DNA from: Thereva unica
Taxonomy: Eukaryota; Arthropoda; Insecta; Diptera; Therevidae
DNA: 64,000 nt
Direction of reading: 5' to 3'
Assembly (NCBI GenBank): GCA_949987705.1
Contig: OX465281.1
Location: 223,543,978-223,607,977 of the forward strand
This document shows positions 34,950 to 46,149 of the stretch, piece after piece; position 1 is the stretch's first letter; every line of letters begins with the position of its first letter. Position numbers and translations under genes: made by a program. A model generated the notes under the pieces. The model was given only the letters and a program-made list of their open reading frames with translations. It did not search any database and had not been told where the DNA came from.

Positions 34950-35665
34950 CGCAAAAATGAAAATACCTGGAAAATTTGTGGTAGCCCAAAAAAATGAAAA
35001 ATTCACTAAAAATTCCCTGTTTTTTTACCTTTCTTGATAAATATCTCTTAACGAAGGCTTCTAGGCGAAAACATTTGTTGGCCATGTTTTGTTCGTTATT
35101 GGATCTTCTAAAACAACGTAAGGACGATTTTTGAAATTTGAATTTTTATGCATTGCAAAATAGCTGAGAAACTGCGAAAAAAGTACCTCACTTTAAAGTT
35201 ATCCCAAGAAAAGAAAAGACCATTTTTTTCCAATGTAATTCTGGAATTAGATAGCTTACGGCATGTTTAACTTATATTATATTAGTTTTTGCATAATGTA
35301 TTTTGCAATTAAGTGAATTTAAAAAATTAAATTTGTTACAGCGCCAAAAGAAAAACCACCATGTTGGTCCTGATTTTTTTATGTATGCTTTAAGATTCTC
35401 TAATATCCAATTATAAAATTTCTATTTTTTTAATTTTTTTATGGTTTTTATATTTATTAAATTTTTTTGGAAAAAACTGCAACTAAGGCGTTTTTTCCAA
35501 AAAATAGCTAACTCGGAAACTCCAGAATGGCTAGGCACCTTTTAAATTCGCTCGAAAAAGAACTCAGCTTCTATTGAGCACAACTTTCAATAAAGTATTG
35601 TTAAACATTTCTTAAACAAATTAGAAAAATTACCGAATTTTGTTTGAAATTTTGTTTGTTATTTG
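34950..35665. other. Non-coding stretch, nothing identified
   Basis: AT-rich with long T/A tracts. No ORF or repeat assigned. Confidence 0.35.
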
Positions 35666-35668
35666 TTA

Positions 35669-35705
35669 CTAGCTGGGACCCGGTGCGGTTCGCTGCACCC
35701 AACGT
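35669..35705 (-). repeat. End of the ..CTAGTATTTTA repeat, inverted copy
   Basis: tactagctgggacccggtgc and gctgcaccc match, inverted, the ends at 7815-7848 and 11482-11522. Confidence 0.6.
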
Positions 35706-35754
35706 TAAAACATTTAAAATTAATCCAAACCTTCAAAATTAAACTCTTCTTAAC

Positions 35755-36276
35755 TAGTGATGAGCAAACGCAAGAACAAGAAAAGACTGATATAGTCTTG
35801 GCCTTGGTCTTACGATTAAAGGTGGATTTACATATCTGACATTTTTCCGTGGCGCCGGGTCACAGCTGATCATTTCTGTCGCGGATTTTTAATACGCGTT
35901 TTACATTTCTGACGAATTCTGTCGCAGCCAAAAACAATCGTGACTTTTGGCAACTGACGTGAAGAGAGTAAAAATGAAAGTAACCAAAAAAATATAAATT
36001 AACAAACAAACAATTTTTAATAAAGCCCCCCTTCACGTCCACGCAAAGCCAAACAAATTCATATAAAAAAGCATTTCAGTTACACATAATCTCAACTTTT
36101 ACTTACAATCAGCTGTTTCTATCACCCTGTCACAGAAAAAGTTGAAGTTCGCTCAGCTCTCCACCGTGACGGTAAGATGTCACAGAGGTTGTTTCCTATT
36201 GGTCGAAATTGTAAAAAATTGCGGCGCGACAGAAAAACGTCGGATATGTAAATCCACCTTAAGTCTTGGTCTTTTG
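35755..36276. mobile_element. Remnant of the TAGTGATGAGC hAT MITE, split by another MITE
   Basis: Begins tagtgatgagcaaacgcaag and continues with cttggccttggtctta, then resumes after the nested element as gtcttggtctttt (36263-36276). The right TIR is not found. It is the same family as 52801-53170 and 54319-54715. A further CTTGGTCTT-rich scrap lies at 36725-36812. Confidence 0.5.
35820..36259. mobile_element. MITE with TAA duplication (PIF/Harbinger-like)
   Basis: The left end AGGTGGATTTACATATC is repeated inverted at the right end (gatatgtaaatccacct), and the similarity continues imperfectly for about 40 bp. TAA flanks both sides (35817-35819 and 36260-36262). The element is 440 bp with no transposase. 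It sits inside a CTTGGTCTT-type MITE remnant, so it is younger than that. Confidence 0.7.
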
Positions 36277-36814
36277 CAGTGGCGCACACTGGGGCAGAAA
36301 ACACTTTTTTGGTTCAAAAGTTTCTAGAGACCACAATTTTTAACCAATTTAGATAATTTTTTTTTATTTTGAAGGTAAGATGATTTGTAAGATATCTGTG
36401 GAAGCCGAATTTTGATTTTCCCTTCCAAATATGTTGCACCTAACCTCAAATGTCAAAAATAATTAATTTGTGCACTTTACTATCAATAATAAGCTTTGAT
36501 CTATGCGATAAAATGAGACAATTTGATGTAATTAGAGCCCCAGGTGAGGTACAATGACTTTTTTTTTGATTGATTATTAATTATTACAATCAAATTAACT
36601 AGTTTTATAATTTCGACATGGGTGGCGTGTATAGGGTGCATATGAGGGGGGGGGGGGTCAGATAAGCAAAACAGGCCGCTCGGCGCTCATATCATGACCA
36701 TGGCATTAGTGTTTCCAGAGGAGGTCTTTTGGTCTTGCGAGCATAGCTAAGCCTTGTTCTTGGTCTTACTAAATGTTCAAGATCAAGACAAGACTGCAAG
36801 ACCAATATAGAGGT

Positions 36815-37050
36815 AGTGGAAAACTTTAAATAATTAGGCACAATAGTTTCGTCAACAAATGAAGAGCTGAAGGAATTTAAAAGCAAAATACAACGAGGCA
36901 ATCAAAGTTTCAACTCACTTCGATCGGTGAAAGTATGGCTAAAAATGGAAACGAATCGTGAATAGAGTTCGAGACCCAGTGGCACCGACAGCAGCGTACT
37001 CGTTGCGGGGAAGTCCCATTCGGATCGACAGCTAACGGATCAAAGAAGAA
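36815..37050 (+). mobile_element. RTE-like RT thumb fragment
   Basis: Reads VENFK, a stop, LGTIVSSTNEELKEFKSKIQ, GNQSFNSLRSVKVWLKMETN and, past a frameshift, LTDQRRRM. This is the F.YLG..v....e...EI..RI..GN.C...LRS block of RTE-like retrotransposons. Short and damaged. Confidence 0.55.
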
Positions 37051-37139
37051 GAATGTAGGTTGACGGGACACCAGTAAAACCAATATCCCCCTTCTTAAAA
37101 ATTGTAGCACACAATTTTGCATAAAATAATAATTCATGA

Positions 37140-37820
37140 GAAACTGTTGGTGAACACAAAAAAACTTTATTCTTCATTAAATCCACAATTTTCTAAATTA
37201 TATATATATATTTTACATTCAAAACCCACAATAATTCTTAAAAACATTTCTTCAATAATAATTTACTTCAAAAATCTCGAATAATAACTCAAACCACTTC
37301 AAAACTCTGTCCGCTCCAATACTTATCCAATGCGCTCCCTAAAAAACTCCAATACTTATCTCTAACTAAATAATACTAATTTTCAAAATACTTTCATAAA
37401 ATCGGAACCGCATCGTACTTAAGCCACGGCAGAACACACTTTTATCTTTGAAATTCAAACCAAGCGCCAAACTATTTCATCATCTTTACGTAAAAATCTA
37501 TTTAGTATTTCATCCCATTTACTCTACATAATATTCGACAAATTTTATATATGTCAATTTCCCTTTTTTCCCCGAAACCTCAATTTTTTGTAAACAAGTG
37601 ACCTCAAACTAATTATCCTATTGGTCATTCAAAAACATTCGATTTTGAGAACATTGTTACGTTGTTGCCGGTTTTCCTTTTTTCTATTATTCTTAGCTCG
37701 CGCCTCATTCAAGTAAGTAAGTGGCTGCAACAATAAAAACTATACATTCAAAATTATTTTTTACTTTTTGGTTTTTTTGCGTTTTTTAAACTATTTATTT
37801 TTATTTTCAACTTTTTAGTC
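37140..37820. other. AT-rich stretch, possibly an LTR remnant
   Basis: C- and A-rich sequence with regularly spaced ttcaaaa and aatttt blocks resembles LTR sequence, but I found no paired copy or duplication. Unassigned. Confidence 0.25.
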
Positions 37821-37830
37821 TATAAGTCTT

Positions 37831-38308
37831 AGGCATCGTTCAGACGCTGATTTTTTTCCCGTATACCGTATACCGGGATTTTATCGAATAGAACAATATG
37901 TTAATGATAATTACATTTATATGCTCCCACTAGCCCTATACAGGTAAAATCCTGTGTTCATGTAATTTGTTTTCCCGTATACCGTAGTTGTCACTAAGAT
38001 TCGCTAAATCTCGAATGCATTTTATCGAATGTGGTCACGCAGTGGTGTTTAGTTTTATATTGCGTCGTTCACACGAACCAAATTTTTTCGAATCTCGAAC
38101 TAGTTTATACTTCGAACTCGTGCGTCGAATGTTAATTGCCTGTTCAATCTTTTCAAGATGGAAGACGATTTCCCGATATAAATTGAATTATTTATTTCGT
38201 TAATTAAAGAAAGGCCTAATTTGTGTGATAAGGACGACTGGGCTACTGTGGGTAAAACCAAATTTACCTGAAAAAATGGAATCGAATAGTCCCGTGTGAA
38301 ACATCGCC
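37831..38308. mobile_element. Possible MITE with AGGCATCGTTCA-type ends
   Basis: The left end aggcatcgttcagacg and the right end cgtgtgaaacatcgcct are imperfect inverted repeats. The interior repeats cccgtataccgt three times. No clear target duplication was found, so the call is tentative. Confidence 0.35.
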
Positions 38309-38319
38309 TTGTATTCAAT

Positions 38320-38540
38320 AAAACCGCATTCGTAATAAACTCGTCTCCGTCTGAACGTAGGCTTAGTGTTCCGCCATTTAGATTTAAAATTTTGTCACAT
38401 AGCTTAATGTATTCTGCCTGTCGTACTGTTTCATTTGATATCCATATCGTGGCCTCAGTGAAACACAATTGCAAAAATCGGCCGCCATATTGGAATTGCC
38501 TTCTTGATTTTTTTTACAAAATGGTCAGATTGCATTTAGT
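38320..38540. repeat. Dispersed repeat copy (CTTTCATTTGATACCCAT family)
   Basis: Contains cgtactgtttcatttgatat, aattgcaaaaatcggccgcc and tggtcagattgcat, in the order of the other copies. Confidence 0.6.
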
Positions 38541-39069
38541 ATTTATACATGATGAGTTGAACTCAGGTTAAACCCAACTCCAACTAAATTGAGGCGGGAC
38601 TCGAGTTAAGTTTGGGTCGACCTTAGCTCGACTCAGCTCCGCAACTTGGGTTGAATTTAAATTATGCATACAGAGGTGAGTTTGCGATTTCTTGTAACGT
38701 GTAGTGCTTTTTTATTTTCAACTCAACTATTCAACTCATCATGTGTACATACTAAGTACATCACGCGAACTACGAATCATCCTCGATCAAACAAATGATA
38801 CAAGTTTGCAAAGTTGGCCGCTGTTTGAAGAAAATATTCGTCTGGTTTAATATTTCCTTCAAACAGCTTAAATATGTGTGTGATTTTTTGATCTGTGTCA
38901 TGTTAAGCATATGCAAGTTCCTTTTTTTTACAATAGATTATGTTTGATGATTTGTTTGACTTTGGATGGGGCCTAATGTGTGCAAAATTTCAAGTTGATC
39001 TGTTATATTTTGTACTTTTTAGTCTATTTTAAGTCTTCTGCAATTTTGTATTGGTCATCATTTTGATTT

Positions 39070-39320
39070 CGGAATGACGCCACACAGCAAATTGTATTCT
39101 ATCTGTCATAGCCTTTCATTTGATACCTATACCCATGTCAGGGGGCCACGGAGGACGATTGCAAAAAATCGGCCGCTATTTTGGAACCGCCATTTGGATT
39201 TATTTACAAAATTGTCAGATTGCATTGTCATCCAAACTAAACGTGGATGCAAAATTTCAGCTCAATCGGAAACCGGGAAGTGGGTCAAATATAACTTCCA
39301 AAATTTTATTACATAGTTAC
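39070..39320. repeat. Dispersed repeat copy (CTTTCATTTGATACCCAT family)
   Basis: Contains atgacgccacacagcaaatt, ctttcatttgatacc, gattgcaaaaaatcggccgc and ttgtcagattgcattgtcat, followed by gggaagtgggtcaaat. Best preserved copy. Confidence 0.65.
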
Positions 39321-39329
39321 AAGTAATGG

Positions 39330-40029
39330 CTAATAAAAGCGTATTAATTAAAAAAACGCGATTTTTAAAAAAAATTCCCATTTGCTCCATGTTTTGTGCC
39401 CTAACCTATAAATCAATATACATTAATCAAATGATAATTTGGATACCTACAACTTTATAACTTGATTTTTTTCGATCCGAGTTCGCGTTTTTCTTTTATT
39501 AGAACCCGTTTTTTAAACTTTCCGGAATTTTTTAAGTTATGTTCCATATTCCAAATTCAACGCTATATTTTTTAGATTTTTTTTGCTATATGACTCCATT
39601 TTCCGATCAAACTTTCTCTTTTTTGTTCAGAATTTTCATAGCTTTATTTTCGTTTATTTCTGAAATTTTTCCAATTTCGATGTTTGTCCCGAGTTACGGC
39701 CGGGAAAGCGTCGGAAAAACCGTTCAATTGAATTTTCTCTTGATTTTCGCAAAGTACGGCCCGGAACTCAAGGGTTACTTTTTCTCCTATTGCTAAACTC
39801 CTGCCGTCCCAAAATTTCATTAACTTACAATTTTTTTTGTAGTTTTAGTGATTTTTTATTCTGGAAGATGTTCTATCTCGGCTATAATGTATGTACATCG
39901 TAGAAAATTCTTCAACTTCAAATTTTGCACATAATGGTAATGTAATGACAATGACAATGCAATCTGACCATTTTATAAAACAAACAAGATAGCGGTGTCA
40001 AATTTTGACACATGAAAGTAGTAGCACGA
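39330..40029. other. Non-coding stretch, nothing identified
   Basis: AT-rich. An 85-codon frame at 39539-39796 is hydrophobic low-complexity sequence with no motif. Confidence 0.35.
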
Positions 40030-40037
40030 GCTCGCCG
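40030..40037. repeat. Target-site duplication GCTCGCCG
   Basis: GCTCGCCG precedes the hAT element and is repeated exactly at 41822-41829. Eight bases is the hAT hallmark. Confidence 0.9.
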
Positions 40038-41821
40038 CAGTGGCGGATCCAGGGGGGGGCCATGGGGGCCATGGCCCCCCCAAACCAACAAGTATCACTA
40101 TTGTTTTAAAAAAAATTAAATTAAAAAAAATTGTTCAGGTATGGTGGCGCTGAATTCAAAATATCATTTTAAATAATTTAAATAAGTTACAACGTTTAAC
40201 AAATATCAACAACTTAAACTTAGCCCTTCTTTACGGTATTTTTACGAGGGCCAAATCAGAAAAGATTTCTTATCTTTTGTCGATTGTTACGAATCTATTC
40301 GCAAGGAGGACGTTGCAGAGCACGGAGAGAAACGACTTTCTGGTGAGGCTCTAGGTCATATAGTGCTGTATATTGTCAAGTCTTTTACTTTGGATACCTC
40401 AAAATGTGTCGGGATCGGAACGGGCAACTGCAGCGTAATGATTTGTGGAAACCAAAAGAATCTGGGAGCTGTTGCAACAATCCAGCTTGATGCAACCATT
40501 CTTTGAATAATTCTCCTGCAAAGACTTGCAGTGTGGCGTCCTGCAGAAATGCTATGGGAACAATTAAAAAAGTGATTCAGTTCGCTAATGCTTCAGCCAA
40601 ACGGGCTCACTTATTTCAACAAGAACTCGGTATAGCTTTCAGAGGGCTTTGCGAAACTAGATGGGCGGAAAGACACGATGGCGTTTTGCAATTTCGTACA
40701 AATTTGCCAGGAATCATGAACGCACTTGACAAAATCGAGAATTGGCAGGACAAGTCAACATCATCGGAAGGTTTTTGTCTTCGCAGTGTCCTTGAAAACA
40801 GCGACTTCTTGGTTTCAGTAATTGTTCTATGCGATGTCCTGGGAACTACACAACAACTAAGTACTCTTCTGTAGTAGACTTGGTTTGTGTAAATGATGCT
40901 CTTCAAGATGTGTTGGCTATTCTACAGTCACATCGAGAAAAAGCATCTGAATGCTTTAAAAACCTATTCGTCGAGATGAAAATGATTACAGAAGAAAGAG
41001 GTATTCAAATTACCACTCCACGCAATTCCTCAAAAGCCCGACAAGAACATCGATCTAATCCACCGGCAGATAACGTGGAAGAGTACTACTTGAGGTCAGT
41101 TTATATCCCGGTCTTAGACTACGTTATTGCAGATTTGAAAGAACGTTTACCTAAAGATACCTTAAATTCTTTTAATCTGGCCATATTCATTCCGAGCCCT
41201 ATAACTGATAGCAGCGAAGATGTCAATAAAGCATTGTCATTGGCAATCCAATATAAGGATTTCCTTGAAGATGTAAGGGGAGTATCCTTTAAAATGAAAA
41301 AGGAGTATGAAGCCTGGAGACAAAAATGGAACCGAGAGAAGGAAAAGGGAAGTTCCTTACGCGAAACTGCTGTTGCGACATTTAGTTATTGTAACAAGTT
41401 TCAGTATCCTATCATCAGCACAATGATACAATGATATGATTGCTTACGCTTCCATCAAGTGTTGCGACAGCTGAACGGTCCTTTTCAACATTACGTCGCG
41501 TCGTATTAAAACATGGCTGAGGACCTGCATGGGTGAAGACAGGCTTACGGGTCTAGCCCTGCTAAATATTCACCATGATATCCATATGAATATTGATAAT
41601 ATTATCGAAAGATTTGCTAAACAAAAAGCAAGAAGACTTAATTTTATTATTTAAATAAATAAAAGTTAAGTTAAGTTACTTCAATAACTAAAAACAAAAT
41701 CTTTGTGTTTTTATTTATATTTGTGAGGCTCTACAAACTACAACCCTTCGTCAAAAGCTTAAAAAATTCGCCAATGGATGAGGATGGCCCCCCCCAAAAT
41801 GAATTTCTAGATCCGCCACTG
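40038..41821 (+). mobile_element. hAT transposon (ZMYM1/DUF4371-like), decayed
   Basis: A 1,784-bp element with ends CAGTGGCGGATC and GATCCGCCACTG and a perfect 8-bp duplication. Pieces of a transposase occur in order: an FVDCYESIRKED segment, GEALGHIVL, a CVGIGTGNCSVMICG block (family form CxGQxYDGAxNMxG), LCETRWAERHDGVLQF, a long central ORF (40829-41434), EAWRQKWNREKE, and a hAT C-terminal dimerisation block with ATAERSFSTLRR and LTGLALLNIHHDI (about 41465-41600). These match hAT proteins annotated as zinc-finger MYM-type 1-like. Multiple frameshifts and stops make it inactive. The N-terminal zinc finger is missing. Confidence 0.88.
40829..41434 (+). pseudogene. Longest open part of the hAT transposase
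   Basis: A 201-codon open frame inside the hAT element covering the middle of the transposase (DLVCVNDALQDVLAILQSHR, a VYIPVLDYVIADLKERL helix block and FKMKKEYEAWRQKW). It starts at a chance ATG and ends before the dimerisation domain, which continues in other frames. It is a fragment, not a gene. Confidence 0.8.
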
Positions 41822-42060
41822 GCTCGCCGAAGCTTAATGACCCATTTACATCCCAGACAGTGAGAACTGTCAAACGCATCAATGTGTTGGTTTATTCAAG
41901 AAAAAAATAAGAACTTAAGTAGTACTTAATAAGTACACAATAGGCTGACTAGCATATAGCAGAATCGGTCTCACCATACTTTCTGCCTTAATTAACATTT
42001 TTCTAGCTTAACTATTTACAACTTTCATGAAATAATTTACCCCCCACCCAAAACTATTAT

Positions 42061-43492
42061 TAGTGGAGTCATATGAGCAAAACATAAGGAATTGTCTCCA
42101 GAGTAAAATTTTTTTTTTGGAACATGTTAGTTACATCGAATACTATACGAAATGGACATTTTCTACCTCTAGCAACCGCCGCTACGTAAGTTATCGGCCA
42201 TTATGTCAAAAATTTACCATTTTGGTCGTTCTTTCTAAATATAAATGCGTATATCTCGGCATGTGTAGGTCCGAAAAAATTGAAAAAAATACAAGTGGTT
42301 CGTTATGATATTGGCTACCAGCGGTTACAATATGAAATCCTTATCTGCACATATAACCTCAAAAAAAATCAAAAACTAAAGAAACTACAGAATTTTGGTT
42401 TTTTGGTGATAACTTCGAATATTTTTAGTGAAATTTGATGAAATTTTCAAAAGTTATACTTTATAATGGGAACAATAACTGGTTAAAATTTCAAGTCAAA
42501 ATATCTAATACAAGGCTCAAAAATTGACTTCAAATTTGAAAATTGATTGGCCTATCAGTTTTGTGCATCGCTTCGTATGAGGTTCTTACTTTTTTTAAAA
42601 TGTAGCTTCTTTTATGCACTTTTGATGGTGAAAAAGAAAAAATTTTAAACTTGAAGAAAAGTGAAAAAAATCGAATCGAAAATCGACAATTTTAGCATTT
42701 TGTCGTCAATTTTTTAGGAAAATTTGACTTTTTTTGGCAAAGTTCAATTTCTATTGAATTATTAGTTCATTTTTGACATATGATGATCGAAAAATTGACT
42801 TTTATCAAAAAATGTGATATTTTTCTAAAAAAATTGACGAAAAAATGCAAAAATTGTCGATTTTCGATTCGATTTTTTTCACTTTTCTTCAAGTTTAAAA
42901 TTTTTTCTTTTTCACCATCAAAAGTGCATAAAAGAAGCTACATTTTAAAAAAAGTAAGAACCTCATACGAAGCGATGCACAAAACTGATAGGCCAATCAA
43001 TTTTCAAATTTGAAGTCAATTTTTGAGCCATGTATTAGATATTTTGACTTGAAATTTTATCCAGTTATTGTTCCCATTATAAAGTATAACTTTTGAAAAT
43101 TTCATCAAATTTCACTAAAAATATTCGAAGTTATCACCAAAAAACCAAAATTCTGTAGTTTCTTTAGTTTTTGATTTTTTTTGAGGTTATATGTGCAGAT
43201 AAGGATTTCATATTGTAACCGCTGGTAGCCAATATCATAACGAACCACTTGTATTTTTTTCAATTTTTTCGGACCTACACATGCCGAGATATACGCATTT
43301 ATATTTAGAAAGAACGACCAAAATGGTAAATTTTTGACATAATGGCCGATAACTTACGTAGCGGCGGTTGCTAGAGGTAGAAAATGTCCATTTCGTATAG
43401 TATTCGATGTAACTAACATGTTCCAAAAAAAAAATTTTACTCTGGAGACAATTCCCTTTTCACTAAAATTTGATGCTCATCTGACTCCACTA
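42061..43492. mobile_element. Giant fold-back element (1.43 kb, arms ~0.66 kb)
   Basis: Two arms, about 42061-42722 and 42825-43492, are near-perfect reverse complements around a ~100-bp loop. The outer ends are TAGTGGAGTCA and TGACTCCACTA, with TAT on both sides. Just inside the ends, about 20-30 bp differ, then the arms agree apart from a few substitutions by eye. An 80-codon frame read inwards from the left arm (42063-42308) reappears almost unchanged on minus in the right arm (43235-43426), a consequence of the palindrome. No transposase. It resembles fold-back class elements and would form a very long RNA hairpin if transcribed. Confidence 0.88.
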
Positions 43493-43499
43493 TATGTGT

Positions 43500-44510
43500 A
43501 TATATGTATGTATATAAACTAGTTAAAAATTTCAATAAACATAAAACTAATTATCAACAATGATGTTCCGAACATCCAATTAAACTTTGCCCAGAATGTT
43601 TGTTAGTGCTTTAATATTACATTGTCCCATGTGCTATAAAGGGATGAAAATTTATTTGGAAATAGGAGAGAGATGCTCCCTTTTATAGCATCGTAAATCT
43701 TTGAATAATTAAAACCTTCTATACTACATTTTACACTGATAGTGACTGTAAATTTACGTACAACTCAAATATTTAAGGATAATAAACGTGTTGAATGTGC
43801 GTATATATTAATTTGTAGGTATGCCTTGAGACTTCATTGTTTAATAGAGTAAATAATATGTGTGTGTGTCCTGTGAGAAAACTTTATTGTAAATTTTAGT
43901 TTTTGTTGTTAAAATTTTCACAATTAAGTAATGTAAGTCACAAATATGCTTTGTTGTGTTCTTTAAGAAAGTTCTTTGCTGTGGTCTTTTATGTGAGAAT
44001 CTAAGATTAGGAACCATCATTTGTACCATGTACTTGCGGGCCCTGGGGTTAACATTTGATTTTGGGCCCCATACAGAATCGGTACTTGATTCTTTAATCG
44101 GATTAGTATTTAGCTTTCGATTCTACTCATACCAGCATTTTGATCGACTAGTTTAACTCATATCACTGCTTATAGGGTGGGGAAGGGGAGGGGGAGGGGT
44201 GGGATGGAATCGAGTATTGAGTACAATTTGCATTCAAGTTTGAGTTCAACCTAACTGCAAGTTAGTCGTAAATAATTTCTATATCATACTCTCTGTTGCA
44301 CGAACGTGGACTCCAGATAAAGAGATATACTTACAATTTAGTGCGATAACGGCACTCGAATTTGCGTTTTGGGATGTAAACGGGCTGTTATGATTTGAAT
44401 TTATATCTCATCCCGAGTAAAAATCAGAATCGCCCATTATTAGCTTGAAACAGCGTCAAAACACCTGCATGACCAGCATATTTACAAGCACACTTCTTTG
44501 GTCAACATCG
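43500..44510. other. Non-coding stretch, nothing identified
   Basis: Nothing supported beyond a G-rich run near 44178. Confidence 0.35.
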
Positions 44511-44514
44511 AGCT

Positions 44515-44860
44515 AGTGTGTTATAAGCGCAGGTGTCTTTTTCTTTTGGACCTTTAATCTGACATGTGATATATTGCGGAAACAGTTGTTCTCTTGTTGC
44601 GGCCTTTTTTGATAGGATTCTTGTCCACTTTGTTTCAGGTCTTCCAACTCGACGGGTTTCTTGCGGATTCTAGTCAAGCGCTGTTTGGCTAGATTTTCGT
44701 TTGCATATCGCAAGGTATGGTCATCCCAATTCCATTTCCTTTGCATGATTTCGTCATCTATTCTTTCTCGGCCGGCTCGTCGCAATAGGTTTTCATTTGT
44801 AATTTTATCTTGCCAGCAGATTTTTTGTGGGAGACTTTCATGTGAAATTTTCATTTATAG
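44515..44860 (-). mobile_element. RTE-like non-LTR element, C-terminal end
   Basis: On minus: ITNENLLRRAGRERIDDEIM, QRKWNWDDHTLRYANENLAK, and further on a PQQENNCFRNISH segment. This is the conserved C-terminal block of RTE-like ORF2, also present at 11790-12050. The ...ILSEAATTGKSW part is reduced. Degenerate, with no RT core nearby. Confidence 0.75.
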
Positions 44861-45059
44861 AACGAAGCACCGAAGATAAAACTAACGCCAAAGGCGGAAA
44901 CATACAAAACCAATGTCACTTTAACCCGATTATAACTCAACCAGTGCATATGATCCGAAAAATCAACTCGATCCAGGCCGGAGAGCTGAGTTGGGTTGAT
45001 TGGACCCAGTTTCAATTCGACCACCGTTTAGGACTGGGTTGAATCTGGGTTGAGCCTAG

Positions 45060-45800
45060 TCATAAACGGAGTAAATAAAAACGATAAAAGGAAACAGAGA
45101 CAGAAAATACTCGTAAATGTGCCAGAATTAAAAGAAGACCAAATTAGGGGTGAATATGAGAACCTACTAGCCGCAATCCATTACTTGCGAACTTGCTTCG
45201 GCGAAGTTTTTCTCGTGGTTGATCTAAGTCCGAAGCATTTTAGGGCTGAAGTCACTTAGTGACTCCTTTCTATATAAAATCAAACCTGTTGTTGTTTCTG
45301 CATTGGTGCTGACGTCACTAGGGTACACTTTTTGCGGTATTCGAAGCTGTCACATTTACATTACTTTTTTTCTGTATACCGTAGTCCGAATTGCGTGGCT
45401 ATACACTCGTGCAACCTAGACTAGTTCAGTCAACAGTCATTCCGTTGACTCGGGTGCAAAAACCGCCAGAGATATAAAGTCGCCCGAGGCGAAGTATAGT
45501 TACGCAAATTGAATGGAAGTGCCTCTCTACATCCTCGACTTCGACCAACTTCGATCAACTTTGCGTGTCGAGTAGTGCAGGCTTAAGAATAAATAGAATT
45601 AACAATGTAATGACCCAGCGGATAAAAACAGAGCATTCCAACTCACGCTAAGTAGACACAGAACAAAAGATTCTTAAAGAAAAGAAACGAACTAAGTAAG
45701 AACAGCATAAACAAAGCAAAAATGGGGATGTGCTACTATACCAAGAGCTAGCTGAAAATCGCGCCTATCGAGTACGACGATGAAATGTTCTCGAAATGTT
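45060..45800. other. Non-coding stretch, nothing identified
   Basis: Short ORFs only, no motif. Confidence 0.3.
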
Positions 45801-45884
45801 AGTTCTCACAGCGGCCATGAGAAAATTCTTGATCTGCCTGGGCGGAAGTAGTGCCCAAATTCAGTACGTTCGTTTTCCGGAAAA

Positions 45885-46140
45885 TGTTTGGGACTGCAGC
45901 GTGACCTACTGAGTAAGAGCTTAGAATTACTCTTAAAATTTAGTATGTTGGTCTGCCTGGCCAAATCTGGAACTAATGTCTTGGCAGACCACTTTCTTTG
46001 TTTTTTGTTTTGGGACCGCAACTGACCTATCGAGTAAGAGTTTCAACCTACAATCTTGTTAAAGTTTGAACATTTTTATACTAGAAACAAAGGTCTGCCG
46101 GGTTTGTGCCGGTGCCAAGTGTCTGGCAGACCACCTTTTA
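45885..46140. repeat. Two diverged ~130-bp tandem units
   Basis: Blocks with gggactgca...tgacctactgagtaagag (about 45888) and gggaccgcaactgacctatcgagtaagag (about 46012), each followed by ggtctgcc and ggcagaccac, form two diverged direct repeats. Function unknown. Confidence 0.45.
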
Positions 46141-46149
46141 TTTAAGTGT

